64,000 bases of DNA from Mycolicibacterium arenosum (lineage in GTDB: Bacteria > Actinomycetota > Actinomycetes > Mycobacteriales > Mycobacteriaceae). Of this stretch, positions 51,176-60,954 are shown piece after piece; position 1 is the stretch's first letter, and each line of letters opens with the position of its first letter. The translations under genes and the position numbers were made by a program. The DNA is taken from the NCBI RefSeq assembly GCF_024320865.1, contig NZ_JANDBD010000008.1, forward strand, positions 124,001 to 188,000, read 5' to 3'. The notes below the pieces were generated by a model. The model saw only the letters and a program-made list of their open reading frames with translations. It ran no database searches and was not told where the DNA came from.

Positions 51176-52057
51176 TTACTGCGGCTCCGGCACGTGGAAG
51201 TGCTCGTCACGCAGCCGGAACGCCTCCCTGGTGCCGTGCTGGGCGCGGGTCTTGACGAAGTTGAACTCGCCCTCGGCGAACTGCAGGTTGGTGCCGTAGG
51301 CGTGGAACAGGTAGCTGGCCACCTCCTCGCCCTGGTAGGCCTGGCTCTGCTCGACGAGCCGGAAGGCCTCCTTGGCGATGACGACGCCGTCCGCGGGCAT
51401 CTTCGCGGCCTTCTGCGCCCAGTACCACGCCCGCGCGGTCACGGCGTCCGGCGCGCAGGTCTCGGTGAAGACACCGAGGTGCTCGACCTCACCCGCCTCG
51501 ATGATGTCGCCGGTCAGCAGCATGCGCCGGGCCAGCACCGGGCCCAGCCGGTGGAAGAACATGTGCAGGCTGCCCAGCGCGGGGCCCAGGAACCGGGTGG
51601 CGGGCATGCCGATCCTGGCGTCGCGCGCGATCACCGAGATGTCGGTCATCAGGGCCATCTCGAACCCGCCGCCGAGCGCGTATCCACTGACCTCGCCGAC
51701 CGTGACCTTCGGAAAGCCCATCAGGTTGTGGTAGAAGCCGAAGCTCTTGCGGTCCAACGTGAGTCGGCGACGCTGGCTCGGTCGGCTCTTCTTGGACCTC
51801 TCGCCCTTCTCATCGCCGTACCAGCCGTACGCGTTGTTCATGTCGGCGCCGGTCGAGAACACCCCCTCCGCACCGCGCAGCAGCACGACCGTGATGTCGT
51901 CGTCTTCGGCGACGACGTCCAGACAGCGCCCGACGGCGTCTCGCATCGTCGCGTCATAGCTGTTGCGCTGAGTGGGATTGTTGAACGTGATCGTCGCGAT
52001 CCGCAGGTCGCGATCGACCTCGAAGAGCACTCGATCGTCACCGCTGTCGAGAGTCAT
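51176..52057 (-). CDS. Crotonase-family enzyme
   Basis: 293 residues. Oxyanion loop LRGAEGVFSTGADM, GYALGGGFEMALMTD keeps the first Glu, but the second loop reads GMPATRFLGPALG with Ala where the second Glu would be. Contains a lysine/arginine-rich insertion (GERSKKSRPSQRRR) in place of a flexible loop. Probably a hydratase variant or hydrolase. ATG start, 33 bp after the GntR stop. Confidence 0.83.
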   Translation of the reverse strand: MTLDSGDDRVLFEVDRDLRIATITFNNPTQRNSYDATMRDAVGRCLDVVAEDDDITVVLLRGAEGVFSTGADMNNAYGWYGDEKGERSKKSRPSQRRRLTLDRKSFGFYHNLMGFPKVTVGEVSGYALGGGFEMALMTDISVIARDARIGMPATRFLGPALGSLHMFFHRLGPVLARRMLLTGDIIEAGEVEHLGVFTETCAPDAVTARAWYWAQKAAKMPADGVVIAKEAFRLVEQSQAYQGEEVASYLFHAYGTNLQFAEGEFNFVKTRAQHGTREAFRLRDEHFHVPEPQ

Positions 52058-52090
52058 GCCGTCCTTCCGGTCATCGTCCGTGCCGTCCCC

Positions 52091-52846
52091 TCACGCCTGG
52101 GGAATGAGGCGAGCCTCGATGGTTCTGTCCAGGCCGAGCGTGTTGCGCCGGGCCGCGGCGAGGTGGTCGGTGGCGAGCTTGACCGCGCGCCCCTGATTGC
52201 CGTCGCGGATGGCGTCGACCAACCGCTGGTGGTCGCGCAGCGCAGCACGCCGTGTGGTGGCCAGTGCGGCGTCGTCCTCGCTTCGCCAGACCGCGGACTC
52301 GTGCGCCGACCAGATCACCTCGAGCGATCCGATCAGCAGGATCATCGACTCGTTCCCGCACCGCGCCACCAGCGTCTCGTGGAAGCGCCGCGCGTTCGGC
52401 ACGTACTTCGCGACGTCATCGAACTGCGCTGTCTGCGTGGCGAGTTCGGCTTCGAGAAACGGGACGACCTCGGTCAGCCGGTCCTCGCGCGCGGCGCACA
52501 GTCCGGCGCACACCGGTTCCATGTGCAGCAGCGCCTCGCTGACGTCCGCGGGCGACGCGCTTCGGGTCTGCAGCACCATGCTGATCATGTGCGCCGTGCG
52601 CTCCGACGACGGCTGGTTGACGACGGCCCCACCGACGTTTCCGCGGCGCACCGTGATCAACCCGTCCGACTCCAGGATGTGGATCGCCTCGCGCAGCGCA
52701 GGCGGGCTGACCCCGAACTCGGCGAACAGCGTCTCCTGGGCGGGCAGTACGTCACCCTCTTTCAGCCGCCCCGACAGGATGTCGTCACGCAGCCTGGAGG
52801 CCACCAGTTCGGCGACTCGCGGGGCCCGCACGCGCGGTGCACTCAC
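52091..52846 (-). CDS. GntR-family regulator (FadR/FCD subfamily)
   Basis: 251 residues. Winged helix at about 8-75: VASRLRDDILSGRLKEGDVLP and ALREAIHILESDGLITVRRGNVGG, then an all-helical FCD ligand domain with the metal-type His/Arg/Asp set (RFHETLV, CGNESM, HQRLVDAI). GTG at 52846 follows AAGGGGG. Upstream TATCTT at 52886-52881 is a likely -10 inside a near-palindrome, so it probably represses its own operon and the divergent crotonase operon. Ligand likely an acyl-CoA or acid. Confidence 0.86.
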   Translation of the reverse strand: MSAPRVRAPRVAELVASRLRDDILSGRLKEGDVLPAQETLFAEFGVSPPALREAIHILESDGLITVRRGNVGGAVVNQPSSERTAHMISMVLQTRSASPADVSEALLHMEPVCAGLCAAREDRLTEVVPFLEAELATQTAQFDDVAKYVPNARRFHETLVARCGNESMILLIGSLEVIWSAHESAVWRSEDDAALATTRRAALRDHQRLVDAIRDGNQGRAVKLATDHLAAARRNTLGLDRTIEARLIPQA

Positions 52847-52868
52847 GATCGGACCCCCTTCTTTCCTT

Positions 52869-52910
52869 GCTAAGTTGTACAAGATAGCACTACTGTTGGT
52901 CTATCGATAG
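52869..52910. promoter_or_regulatory. GntR operator candidates in the divergent promoter
   Basis: GCTAAGTTGT / ACAAGATAGC at 52869-52888 pair at 8 of 10 positions around a TTGTACAA core. CTATCGATAG at 52901-52910 is an exact palindrome. GATAGC occurs twice. TATCTT and TACTGT hexamers for the two directions lie within or between these. Confidence 0.6.
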
Positions 52911-52983
52911 CAACGCGGATAACACCGACGGCGTCGTCACCGCCACCCGGAGCGGGCCCGACGACGCCATTCTGCGTATCGAA

Positions 52984-53724
52984 ATGAATCGACCGGACCA
53001 CCGAAACTCACTCAGCCACAGCATGATCGACACCCTCGTCGCAGTTCTGACCGAGGCGGCCACCGACGATCGGCTGCGCGCGGTGCACCTGCGCGGTGCG
53101 GGGAGCGACTTCTGTTCCGGTGCCGACTGGGTCGCCACCAACGCGGGTGGCGAGCGTCCCCGTACCGGCGACCTGACCCGCCGGATACCCCTGACCGCCA
53201 ACCGCGCGGTCGAACTCGTCCACGCCATCGCGCTGCCCGTGGTGTGCACGGTGCGTGGATGGGCGGTCGGCCTCGGCTGCAACCTGGCACTGGCCGCCGA
53301 CTTCACCGTCGCCGCCGACGACGCCGTGCTCTGGGAGCCGTTCGTCAGCCGCGGCTTCTCCCCCGACTCCGGTTCGACGTGGCTGCTGCCGCGCCTGGCG
53401 GGCGTCGCACGCGCGCGCCGGATGCTACTGCTCGGCGAGAAGGTCAGCGGCACCGACGCCGCCGACTGGGGGCTGATCCATCAGGCCGCCGCCCCCGCCG
53501 ACGTGGACGCCGTCGCCGACGAGCTGCTGGGCCGGCTCGCCGCCGGACCGACGGTCGCGCTGGGCCTGGCGAAGCGATCGATCAACGCGGGCGCACACGG
53601 CACGTTGGACCAGGCTATGCGCCAGGAGCTGTTCGATCTCGAACTCTCCTGCCGGACGGCGGATTTCAAAGAGGGGCTCGCGGCGTTCCGCGAGCGGAGA
53701 GCACCGGACTTCCAGGGCCGATGA
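52984..53724 (+). CDS. Crotonase, PaaG-like; N-terminal start unclear
   Basis: 246 residues from the first ATG, but crotonase-like sequence extends about 20 codons upstream (TDGVVTATRSGPDDAILRIE before MNRPDHRN) with no ATG, GTG or TTG in frame after the stop TAG at 52885. The start is thus a non-standard codon, a mutated start, or the ATG inside strand 2, which would remove part of the core. Oxyanion loop LRGAGSDFCSGADW; the first Glu is changed (GLGCNLALAAD) and the second loop reads SPDSGSTWLLPRLAG, the PaaG/isomerase type with Asp. First gene of the plus-strand arm. Confidence 0.8.
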   Translation: MNRPDHRNSLSHSMIDTLVAVLTEAATDDRLRAVHLRGAGSDFCSGADWVATNAGGERPRTGDLTRRIPLTANRAVELVHAIALPVVCTVRGWAVGLGCNLALAADFTVAADDAVLWEPFVSRGFSPDSGSTWLLPRLAGVARARRMLLLGEKVSGTDAADWGLIHQAAAPADVDAVADELLGRLAAGPTVALGLAKRSINAGAHGTLDQAMRQELFDLELSCRTADFKEGLAAFRERRAPDFQGR

Positions 53725-53736
53725 GAGGACATCCCG

Positions 53737-54543
53737 ATGCGGGCGTATGACGACATCCGCTACGACGTCGACGGACACACCGCGACGATCACGCTGAACC
53801 GACCGCAGGCGCTCAACGCGCTCAGCCCGCACATGGTCACCGAACTCAGAGCGGCCTACGACGAGGCCGAGAACGACGACGCGGTGTGGATTCTCGTCGT
53901 CACCGGCACCGGGCGGGCGTTCTGCACCGGCGCCGACGTCGGCGAGATCCCCGAAGACGGCAGGGTTATCTACGAACGTCCCTACCTGTCCACCTACGAC
54001 CAGTGGGAGGCCCCGCAGGAGGGCACACCCCCCTTTCGCCGGATGGCCAAACCCGTTCTCACCGCAGTCAACGGGCTGTGCTGCGGGGCGGGACTCGACT
54101 GGCTCACCACCGGCGACATCGCCATCGCATCGGACAGGGCCACGTTCTTCGATCCGCACGTGTCGATCGGCTTGGTTGCGGGCCGGGAGATGGTCAGGCT
54201 GGCACGCGTGCTGCCGCGCAACATCGCCCTGCGCATGGCACTCGTCGGCAAGCACGAACGCATGGACGCGCAGCGCGCCTACGACCTCGGGCTGATCAGC
54301 GAGGTCGTCGAGCACGACCGACTGCTCGAGCGGGCACACGAGATCGCCGCCATCGTGAATTCCAATGCGCCGCTTGCGGTGCGGGGCACTCGCCTGGCGA
54401 TCCACAAGACACTCGATCTGCCACTGCACGAAGGGGAGATCCTCGCCGAGACGTTTCGCGAGCGCGTCGTCCGCACCGACGACGCACAGGAGGGGCCCAG
54501 GGCGTTCATGGAGAAGCGCGCGCCGAACTGGCAGTGCCGGTGA
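53737..54543 (+). CDS. Crotonase-family enzyme (second in tandem)
   Basis: 268 residues. VTGTGRAFCTGADV oxyanion loop; GLCCGAGLDWLTTGD carries Asp at the first acid position and FFDPHVSIGLVAG lacks the usual second Glu. Tail AFMEKRAPNWQCR. Good ribosome site GAGAGGA before ATG. A divergent crotonase whose reaction cannot be predicted; lactonase, hydrolase, retro-Claisen and hydratase activities all occur in such variants. Confidence 0.82.
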   Translation: MRAYDDIRYDVDGHTATITLNRPQALNALSPHMVTELRAAYDEAENDDAVWILVVTGTGRAFCTGADVGEIPEDGRVIYERPYLSTYDQWEAPQEGTPPFRRMAKPVLTAVNGLCCGAGLDWLTTGDIAIASDRATFFDPHVSIGLVAGREMVRLARVLPRNIALRMALVGKHERMDAQRAYDLGLISEVVEHDRLLERAHEIAAIVNSNAPLAVRGTRLAIHKTLDLPLHEGEILAETFRERVVRTDDAQEGPRAFMEKRAPNWQCR

Positions 54544-55319
54544 TGATGTTCGAGACGATTCTCCTCGACGTGGACGAGGACGCGCGCGTCGCGACGGTCA
54601 CGCTCAATCGCCCCGACCGGCTGAACTCCTTCGACAAGACGATGTGCCACGAGATGGCCGACCTTTGGCGCACCGTGAAACTCGACGACCGGGTCAACGC
54701 CGTGGTGCTGCGCGCCGCGGGTGACCGGGCCTTCTCCGCGGGCCTCGACGTCAAATCACCGTACGAGCAGCCCCGTGTGGTGTGGAACCACGAGGATCCC
54801 GGCGAGTTCCTGTCGCCGAAGTGGCAGAAGATGTGGAAGCCGGTGGTGTGCGCCGTTCAGGGGATGTGCACCGCGGGGGCGTTCTACTTCGTCAACGAGT
54901 CCGATGTGGTCATCTGCTCGACGGACGCCACGTTCTTCGATTCGCATGTGACCGGCGGTCTGGTGTCGGCGCTCGAGCCGATCGGGCTGATGCGGCGCAT
55001 CGGCCTCGGCGAGACGCTGCGAATCGCGCTGACCGGCAACGACGAACGCGTGAGCGCGCAGACCGCGCTGCGCATCGGCCTCGTCACCGAGATCACCACC
55101 CCCGACGATCTGTGGACACGCGCGCACGACATCGCCGCGCTCATTGCCGCGCACCCCACCACCGCGACGCAGGGCACGGTGAAAGCCATCTGGGAGTCAC
55201 TGGACAAGCCGTACCGCGCCGCGCTCGACCAGGGCCTCATCTACACCCGACTCGGTAACGCGATCGGCAAGGCCGAACTGGATCCGAACCGCACATCGCG
55301 TTCCCCCCGGATCAGGTGA
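54543..55319 (+). CDS. Crotonase-family enzyme (third in tandem)
   Basis: 258 residues. LRAAGDRAFSAGLDV loop; GMCTAGAFYFVNESD has no Glu at the first site; FFDSHVTGGLVSALEP has none at the second. It aligns best with its upstream neighbour and probably arose by duplication. ATG at 54543 overlaps the previous stop (TGATG). A two-residue-longer start is possible. Coupled to the ligases that follow. Confidence 0.82.
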   Translation: MMFETILLDVDEDARVATVTLNRPDRLNSFDKTMCHEMADLWRTVKLDDRVNAVVLRAAGDRAFSAGLDVKSPYEQPRVVWNHEDPGEFLSPKWQKMWKPVVCAVQGMCTAGAFYFVNESDVVICSTDATFFDSHVTGGLVSALEPIGLMRRIGLGETLRIALTGNDERVSAQTALRIGLVTEITTPDDLWTRAHDIAALIAAHPTTATQGTVKAIWESLDKPYRAALDQGLIYTRLGNAIGKAELDPNRTSRSPRIR

Positions 55320-56764
55320 TGGCCCACCCACTCACCGAGCGCATCGAGCGGGTGCTGGCACTGCAGCCCGATGCTCACGCGCTCGAGTTCGACGGCCACT
55401 GGTGCACCTGGGGTGAGCTGGCGGCGTTCGCGCAGCGGATCGGCGCGCACGCCACTGCGGGACAGCACGTCGGTGTGCTGCTGCGGAATCGGCCGCAGCA
55501 CGTGGCCACCCTGCTGGGCCTGCTGCTGGCGGGGGCCACCCTGGTGGTGATCAACCCGTCCCGCGGGGAGGCGCGGACCAGGGCGGACATCGCCGCGCTC
55601 GACCTGCCGGTGCTCATCGGCGCACCCGACGACCTTTCGACGCTCGCCGATCCCTCCCCGCACACGACGACGATCACGATCCGCGGACTCGACCAGCCAC
55701 CGGTGGCCGGACCGGCGGCCGTGCCGAAACACACTGCGGCACAGCCGGGAGTCGCGGTTCGGATGCTGACGAGCGGGACCACGGGTCCGCCTAAACGCGT
55801 CGACCTGACGTACGACATGCTGGCCAAGAGCGTGCTCGGCGACGTCCCGGCCGCAGTCCGCGGTGGGGTGGCGATCGTCAACGCCCCACTGGTCCACATC
55901 GGCGGCGTGTACAGGGTCCTGCAGTGCGTGTGCGAGGCCAGACCGTTCGTTCTGCTCGACCGTTTCGACCTGCGGACGTGGGCGGCCGCGGTCAGAACCC
56001 ATCGGCCGCGCGCCGTGTCCCTGGTCCCCGCCGCACTCAGGACGGTGCTGCACTCCGACCTCACCCGCGACGACCTCGCCAGCGTCCGGGCGGTCACCTC
56101 GGGCACTGCACCCCTGTCGGCCGACGACGCCGACGCCTTCACCGAGAAGTTCGGCGTTCCCGTGCTGACCTCCTATGCGGCGACGGAATTCGGCGGCGGT
56201 GTAGCCGGGTGGTCACTGGCCGACCATCAGGAGTTCTGGACTGCCAAGCGCGGGAGCGTCGGCCGGGCCACCCTCGGCGCACGACTGCGCGTGGTCGACG
56301 ACGACGGACAGCCGCTGCCCGCCGACCGGGCCGGCCTGCTGGAGGTCAAGCCCGGACAACTGGGGCCCGATACCGCCTGGATCCGCACCACCGACCTCGC
56401 CCGCATCGACGTCGACGGCTTCCTGTGGATCCTCGGCAGGGCGGATCAGGCCATCATCCGCGGCGGGTTCAAGGTGCTCCCCGACGACGTGCGCGCCGCA
56501 CTCGAATCCCATCCCGCCGTGCAGGGCGCATCGGTGGTCGGTCGGTCCGACGAGCGCCTCGGCGAGATCCCGGTTGCAATGGTCGAGTTGAAGCCGAGCG
56601 CCACTGCGACGGACCGGGAACTCATCGATTATCTGAGTGGTCGGCTGGCCCGCTACGAGGTGCCCGCCGAGATCGCCGTCGTCGCCGAGATCCCCAGAAC
56701 ACCCTCGGGCAAGGCGGACCTCACCGAGGTACGCAGGCACTTCGAGCAGGACGCCCGTGCATGA
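55319..56764 (+). CDS. Acyl-CoA synthetase-like ANL enzyme (first of three)
   Basis: 481 residues. P-loop LTSGTTGPPKRVDL, YAATEFGGGVAG, RTTDLARIDVDGFLWILGR and catalytic Lys in PSGKADLTEV. Slightly short for FadD (about 500-550) and with a compact N-domain. ATG at 55319 overlaps the crotonase stop; GTG at 55316 also in frame. Activates a carboxylic acid by adenylation, then thioesterification. Confidence 0.84.
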   Translation: MAHPLTERIERVLALQPDAHALEFDGHWCTWGELAAFAQRIGAHATAGQHVGVLLRNRPQHVATLLGLLLAGATLVVINPSRGEARTRADIAALDLPVLIGAPDDLSTLADPSPHTTTITIRGLDQPPVAGPAAVPKHTAAQPGVAVRMLTSGTTGPPKRVDLTYDMLAKSVLGDVPAAVRGGVAIVNAPLVHIGGVYRVLQCVCEARPFVLLDRFDLRTWAAAVRTHRPRAVSLVPAALRTVLHSDLTRDDLASVRAVTSGTAPLSADDADAFTEKFGVPVLTSYAATEFGGGVAGWSLADHQEFWTAKRGSVGRATLGARLRVVDDDGQPLPADRAGLLEVKPGQLGPDTAWIRTTDLARIDVDGFLWILGRADQAIIRGGFKVLPDDVRAALESHPAVQGASVVGRSDERLGEIPVAMVELKPSATATDRELIDYLSGRLARYEVPAEIAVVAEIPRTPSGKADLTEVRRHFEQDARA

Positions 56765-58244
56765 GACCACGGTGGCGTCAGTACTGCGGGAGCGCGCACG
56801 GACCCGCGGCGAGCACGACCTGCTCGTCTGTGACGCCGACAGGTTGACGTACGCCGCCGCCGAACGGCGTTCGGCGCTGCTGGCCCGCGGACTCATCAGC
56901 CTCGGAGCGGGGAAGGGCACCCGGATCGGACTGCTCGCGCCGAACGGCTCCGGGTTCGTCTGCAGGATGCTGGCGGCCGCCCGGATCGGCGCCGTCGTGG
57001 TGCCGTTCACGACGTTCTCCACCGCACGCGAGCTCCGCGAACAACTCGCCGACGCAGATGTCGCGATCCTGCTGTCCGTCAGGGGCTTCCGTGGTCACGA
57101 CTACGTGACCCGGCTGGCCGAGGCCCGCGAGGGAGCGCTACTGCCGAGCCTGCGTCACGTGCTGTTCGAGGACGACCCGGACGCCCGAGGAGTATCCGAG
57201 ACGTATCTGCGCGCCGTCGAGGACGACGTCGACGGCGCGGATCCACTGTCCATCATCTACACCTCCGGATCGACGAGCCGACCCAAGGGCGCCATTCACA
57301 CGCACGCCTCGCTAATCGCACACCAGCGCAACCTCAACGGGATTCGCGGGCTGACCGCCGACGACCGGCTGTTCTGCAACTCACCGTTCTTCTGGATCGG
57401 CGGCTTCGGCTTCGGGCTCCTCGCGACCCTGGTCGCCGGCGCCACCCTGATCTGCTCCAACGCGGTCGACACGAGCGACACCCTCGACCTACTGGAGACC
57501 GAACGTCCCACCCTCACCAACGGTTTCGCCGCGGGCGTCGCTCACCTGGCCCGGCATCCCGGCCTCGGCGACCGTGACCTGTCGTCGATGCGCCGCGGCA
57601 ACCTGTACCCGATCATGGCGCCGGACGCACGCCCGGCCGATCCCGAACTGCGGCACAACATGCTCGGCATGACCGAAGCCGGCGGCACCTACCTGCTCAG
57701 CGGTGACGAAGCGGATCAACCCGAAGCCCAGCGGGGTTCGTACGGCATGCCCGCGCCGGGATTCGCCACGCGGGTCGAACCCGACGGGGAGCTCTGCATC
57801 CGCGGGCCGTACCTCATGCAGCGCTACCACCGGCGCAGTCGCGAGCAGTGCTTCGACGCCGACGGCTGGTTCCACACCGGCGATCTGGTGCGCGTCGACG
57901 CCGAGGGCTTCTACCACTACCTCGGCCGAAGCGGCGCGATGATCAAGACCGCGGGCGCCAACGTCTCCCCCGTCGAGGTCGCCAACGCGATCACCCGCGT
58001 GACCGGTTGCAACGCCTACGTGCTCGGCCTGCCCGACGCCGACCGCGGCCAACTCGTCGCCGCGGTCGTCGCGCTGCCCGACGAGCGGCCCTTCGACGAC
58101 GCGGCCGTGCGCGCCGCGCTGAAGGCGGAACTCTCGTCGTACAAGGTGCCGCGGCGCATGATCGGACTGCCCGCCGCACGCATCCCGCTGCTCTCCAGCG
58201 GAAAGGTCGACGGCCGTGCCCTGCCGGAGTTGTTCGATGATTGA
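56757..58244 (+). CDS. Acyl-CoA synthetase-like ANL enzyme (second of three)
   Basis: 495 residues. P-loop YTSGSTSRPKGAIHTH, LGMTEAGGTY, FHTGDLVRVDAEGFYHYLGR, hinge GAMIKTAGANVSPVEV and catalytic Lys in SSGKVDGRAL. GTG at 56757 overlaps the previous gene's end by 8 nt; the nearby ATG at 56761 is in another frame. Similar to the third ligase along its length, suggesting tandem duplication with divergence in the substrate pocket. Confidence 0.85.
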   Translation: MHETTVASVLRERARTRGEHDLLVCDADRLTYAAAERRSALLARGLISLGAGKGTRIGLLAPNGSGFVCRMLAAARIGAVVVPFTTFSTARELREQLADADVAILLSVRGFRGHDYVTRLAEAREGALLPSLRHVLFEDDPDARGVSETYLRAVEDDVDGADPLSIIYTSGSTSRPKGAIHTHASLIAHQRNLNGIRGLTADDRLFCNSPFFWIGGFGFGLLATLVAGATLICSNAVDTSDTLDLLETERPTLTNGFAAGVAHLARHPGLGDRDLSSMRRGNLYPIMAPDARPADPELRHNMLGMTEAGGTYLLSGDEADQPEAQRGSYGMPAPGFATRVEPDGELCIRGPYLMQRYHRRSREQCFDADGWFHTGDLVRVDAEGFYHYLGRSGAMIKTAGANVSPVEVANAITRVTGCNAYVLGLPDADRGQLVAAVVALPDERPFDDAAVRAALKAELSSYKVPRRMIGLPAARIPLLSSGKVDGRALPELFDD

Positions 58245-59787
58245 CACCGTCGATTCGCTGCTCACCGTTCGCGCCAGCGCGGCCAAGGACGCCATCGTCG
58301 ATCCGGTCGACCGCATCAGCTACGCCGAACTCGACGCCGAAACCCGTTTCCTGGCCACATCGTTCGTCACAGCGGGGGTGGGCAAGGGCTCGCACGTCGG
58401 ACTCGTAATGCCGAACGGGGTGTCGTGGGTGCGCACCGCGCTGGCGCTCCTGCGCATCGGGGCCGTGCTGGTTCCGCTGAGCACGCTGCTGGCTCCGCGC
58501 GAACTGGTCTCCCAGCTGCGCGTCGCCGGCGTTCGCCACCTCGTCGCCGTCGACGAGTTCCGCGGCCACCGCTACCTCGACGCGCTGCGCGCAGAACTCT
58601 CCGCTCCCGGCCTCGGAGAGGGACCGGTGTGCCTCGAAAACCTACCGGCGCTGCGCGATGTCTGGCATCCGGATTCGCTGCCCGCTTCCGGCGACGCCGA
58701 CACCGCCGACGCGCTCGCGGCCTCGGTCGACCCGAGTGACGACATGGTCGTGATGTTCACCTCCGGCAGCAGCGGAACACCGAAGGGCGTCAAGCACTCC
58801 CACGGCAGCGCACTGGGCGCGGTGCGGGCGAGCCTGCAGCCGCGCTGCATCGACTCCGACACCCGGCTGTACCTGCCCATGCCGTTCTTCTGGGTGGGCG
58901 GCTTCGGCGGCGGCGTCCTGTCGGCACTGCTCGCCGGAGCCACGCTGGTCACCGAGCCGATCCCCACCCCGGAGTCGACGCTGCGCCTGCTGGAGCGCGA
59001 GCGGGTGACCCTGTTCCGCGGTTGGCCGGATCAGGCCGAAGCACTGGCGCGGCAGGCGGATTCGGCGGATCTGTCAGCGCTGCGACAGGGCAGCCTCGAG
59101 GCGCTGTTGCCACCGGCACAGCGTGCGGCCCCCGGCGCACGGGCCCGACTGTTCGGCATGACGGAGTCGTTCGGCCCGTACTGCGGCTTCGCGGCGGACA
59201 CCGACATGCCCGCATCGGCTCACGGAAGCTGCGGTAAGCCGTTCGCGGGCATGGAGGTTCGCGTCGTGGACGTGGACACACGCGAACCCGTGGAGACGGG
59301 GAGGGTCGGCGAGCTCCAGGTGCGCGGTCCGCACACGCTGCGAGGCATCTGCCGACGCGCACGCGAGGAGATCTTCACCGAGGACGGGTACTACCCCACC
59401 GGGGATCTCGGGCACCTCGACGCGGACGGGTTCATGTTCTACCACGGGCGTACCGACGACATGTTCAAGGTCAGCGGGGCGACCGTCTACCCGAGCGAGG
59501 TCGAGGCCGGAATCAGGACGCTTGACGACGTCGACGCCGCATTCGTCACCAACGTGCCGGGCCCGACCGGTGACCGAGTGGGCGCGTTGGTGGTGTGCGC
59601 CCCGTCGCTCACGACCGAAGCGCTCACCACCGCCGCGCGAAACGTGCTGAGCGCGTACAAGGTACCGACGGTCTGGCTCCTGGCGCGGTCCCGCGACGCC
59701 GTGCCCCGAGGCACGACGGGCAAGGTCGACATCTCACGACTTCGTGACATGCTACTGACGGCAACTACCGATGGGGAGACGCGATGA
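58237..59787 (+). CDS. Acyl-CoA synthetase-like ANL enzyme (third of three)
   Basis: 516 residues. P-loop TSGSSGTPKGVKHSH, LFGMTESFGPY, YYPTGDLGHLDADGFMFYHGR, hinge DDMFKVSGATVYPSEVE and catalytic Lys in TTGKVDISRL. ATG at 58237 overlaps the previous stop by 8 nt and its own stop overlaps the next ATG. Shares with the second ligase the segment FFWxGGFGxGxL, supporting paralogy. Confidence 0.86.
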   Translation: MIDTVDSLLTVRASAAKDAIVDPVDRISYAELDAETRFLATSFVTAGVGKGSHVGLVMPNGVSWVRTALALLRIGAVLVPLSTLLAPRELVSQLRVAGVRHLVAVDEFRGHRYLDALRAELSAPGLGEGPVCLENLPALRDVWHPDSLPASGDADTADALAASVDPSDDMVVMFTSGSSGTPKGVKHSHGSALGAVRASLQPRCIDSDTRLYLPMPFFWVGGFGGGVLSALLAGATLVTEPIPTPESTLRLLERERVTLFRGWPDQAEALARQADSADLSALRQGSLEALLPPAQRAAPGARARLFGMTESFGPYCGFAADTDMPASAHGSCGKPFAGMEVRVVDVDTREPVETGRVGELQVRGPHTLRGICRRAREEIFTEDGYYPTGDLGHLDADGFMFYHGRTDDMFKVSGATVYPSEVEAGIRTLDDVDAAFVTNVPGPTGDRVGALVVCAPSLTTEALTTAARNVLSAYKVPTVWLLARSRDAVPRGTTGKVDISRLRDMLLTATTDGETR

Positions 59788-60917
59788 AGACCAAGGGCGC
59801 GCTGGTGTGGGACGTCAACCAGCCGTGGGTTGTCGAGGAGATCGAGATCGGCGATCCGCGCCGGGGCGAGGTCAAGGTCGAGATGCGGGCAGCGGGGCTG
59901 TGCCACTCGGACCACCACCTGATGACCGGGGACATCCCGGCGGCCGACTTCCCCATCCTGGGCGGCCACGAGGGCGCGGGCGTCATCACCGAGGTCGGTC
60001 CGGACGTGGAGAATCTGGCGGTCGGCGATCACGTGGTCATGTCCTTCATCCCGGCGTGCGGGCGATGCCCCGCGTGCCAGGCCGGGATGCGCAACCTCTG
60101 CGACCTCGGAATGGGACTGCTCGCCGGCGCATCGGTGTCGGACGGGTCGTTTCGCATCCACACGCCCGCGGGTCGCGACGTCGTCGCCATGTCGCTGGTG
60201 GGCACCTTCGCCCCGTACGCCGTGGTGCACCAGTACTCGGTGGTGAAGATCGACGAGGACATCCCCTTCGAGGTGGCGTGCCTGGTCGGCTGCGGTGTCA
60301 CCACCGGGTACGGTTCCGCCGTCCGCACGGCAGGGGTCACACCCGGTGACGACGTGGCGATCGTCGGCATCGGCGGCGTCGGCACCGCCGCACTGCAGGG
60401 TGCCCGGATCGCCGGTGCCAGGAGGATATTCGCGATCGACCCCGTGCCGTGGAAGCGCGAACGTGCCACCGGTTTCGGCGCCACCCACACCTTCGCCGAC
60501 GTGGAGAGCGCAGTGGCGGGGATCGCCGAGGCGACGCGCGGGGCCATGTGCGGCAAGGTGGTCGTGACCGTGGGACGGGCCGACGGCGCCGACGTGGAAT
60601 CGTGGCTCGGTCTCACCGCCAAGGGCGGCACGTGCGTGCTCACCGCCATGGGCGACGTCCTGGCCAGCGACACCACGCTGAACCTCGCCGGGCTGACGCT
60701 CCTTCAGAAGAGCCTGCGCGGCAGCATCTTCGGAGGCGGCAACCCGCAGTTCGACATCCCCGAACTTCTGACGGCCTATCGGCTGGGTCAGCTCAACCTC
60801 GACGACATGGTCACGCGAACGTACTCACTCGAGCAGATCAACGACGGTTACCGGGACATGCTGGAGGGTCGCAACATCCGCGGTGTCATCCGCTACACCG
60901 AGGCGGATCGCCGATGA
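59784..60917 (+). CDS. NDMA-dependent (mycofactocin-linked) alcohol dehydrogenase
   Basis: 377 residues, zinc alcohol dehydrogenase. Catalytic zinc Cys40/His62-Glu63, structural zinc Cys92, Cys95, Cys98 and Cys106, Rossmann GIGGVGTAALQGARIAGA. The pattern LVWDVNQPWVVEEIEIGDPR and total length fit the Rxyl_3153 (TIGR03989) family, whose NAD(H) does not exchange and which passes electrons to the redox peptide mycofactocin. Oxidises an alcohol to aldehyde. ATG overlaps the ligase stop. Confidence 0.87.
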   Translation: MKTKGALVWDVNQPWVVEEIEIGDPRRGEVKVEMRAAGLCHSDHHLMTGDIPAADFPILGGHEGAGVITEVGPDVENLAVGDHVVMSFIPACGRCPACQAGMRNLCDLGMGLLAGASVSDGSFRIHTPAGRDVVAMSLVGTFAPYAVVHQYSVVKIDEDIPFEVACLVGCGVTTGYGSAVRTAGVTPGDDVAIVGIGGVGTAALQGARIAGARRIFAIDPVPWKRERATGFGATHTFADVESAVAGIAEATRGAMCGKVVVTVGRADGADVESWLGLTAKGGTCVLTAMGDVLASDTTLNLAGLTLLQKSLRGSIFGGGNPQFDIPELLTAYRLGQLNLDDMVTRTYSLEQINDGYRDMLEGRNIRGVIRYTEADRR

Positions 60918-60954
60918 CGCAGACGGTCAGACTCATGCAACGAGAGGGTACACC

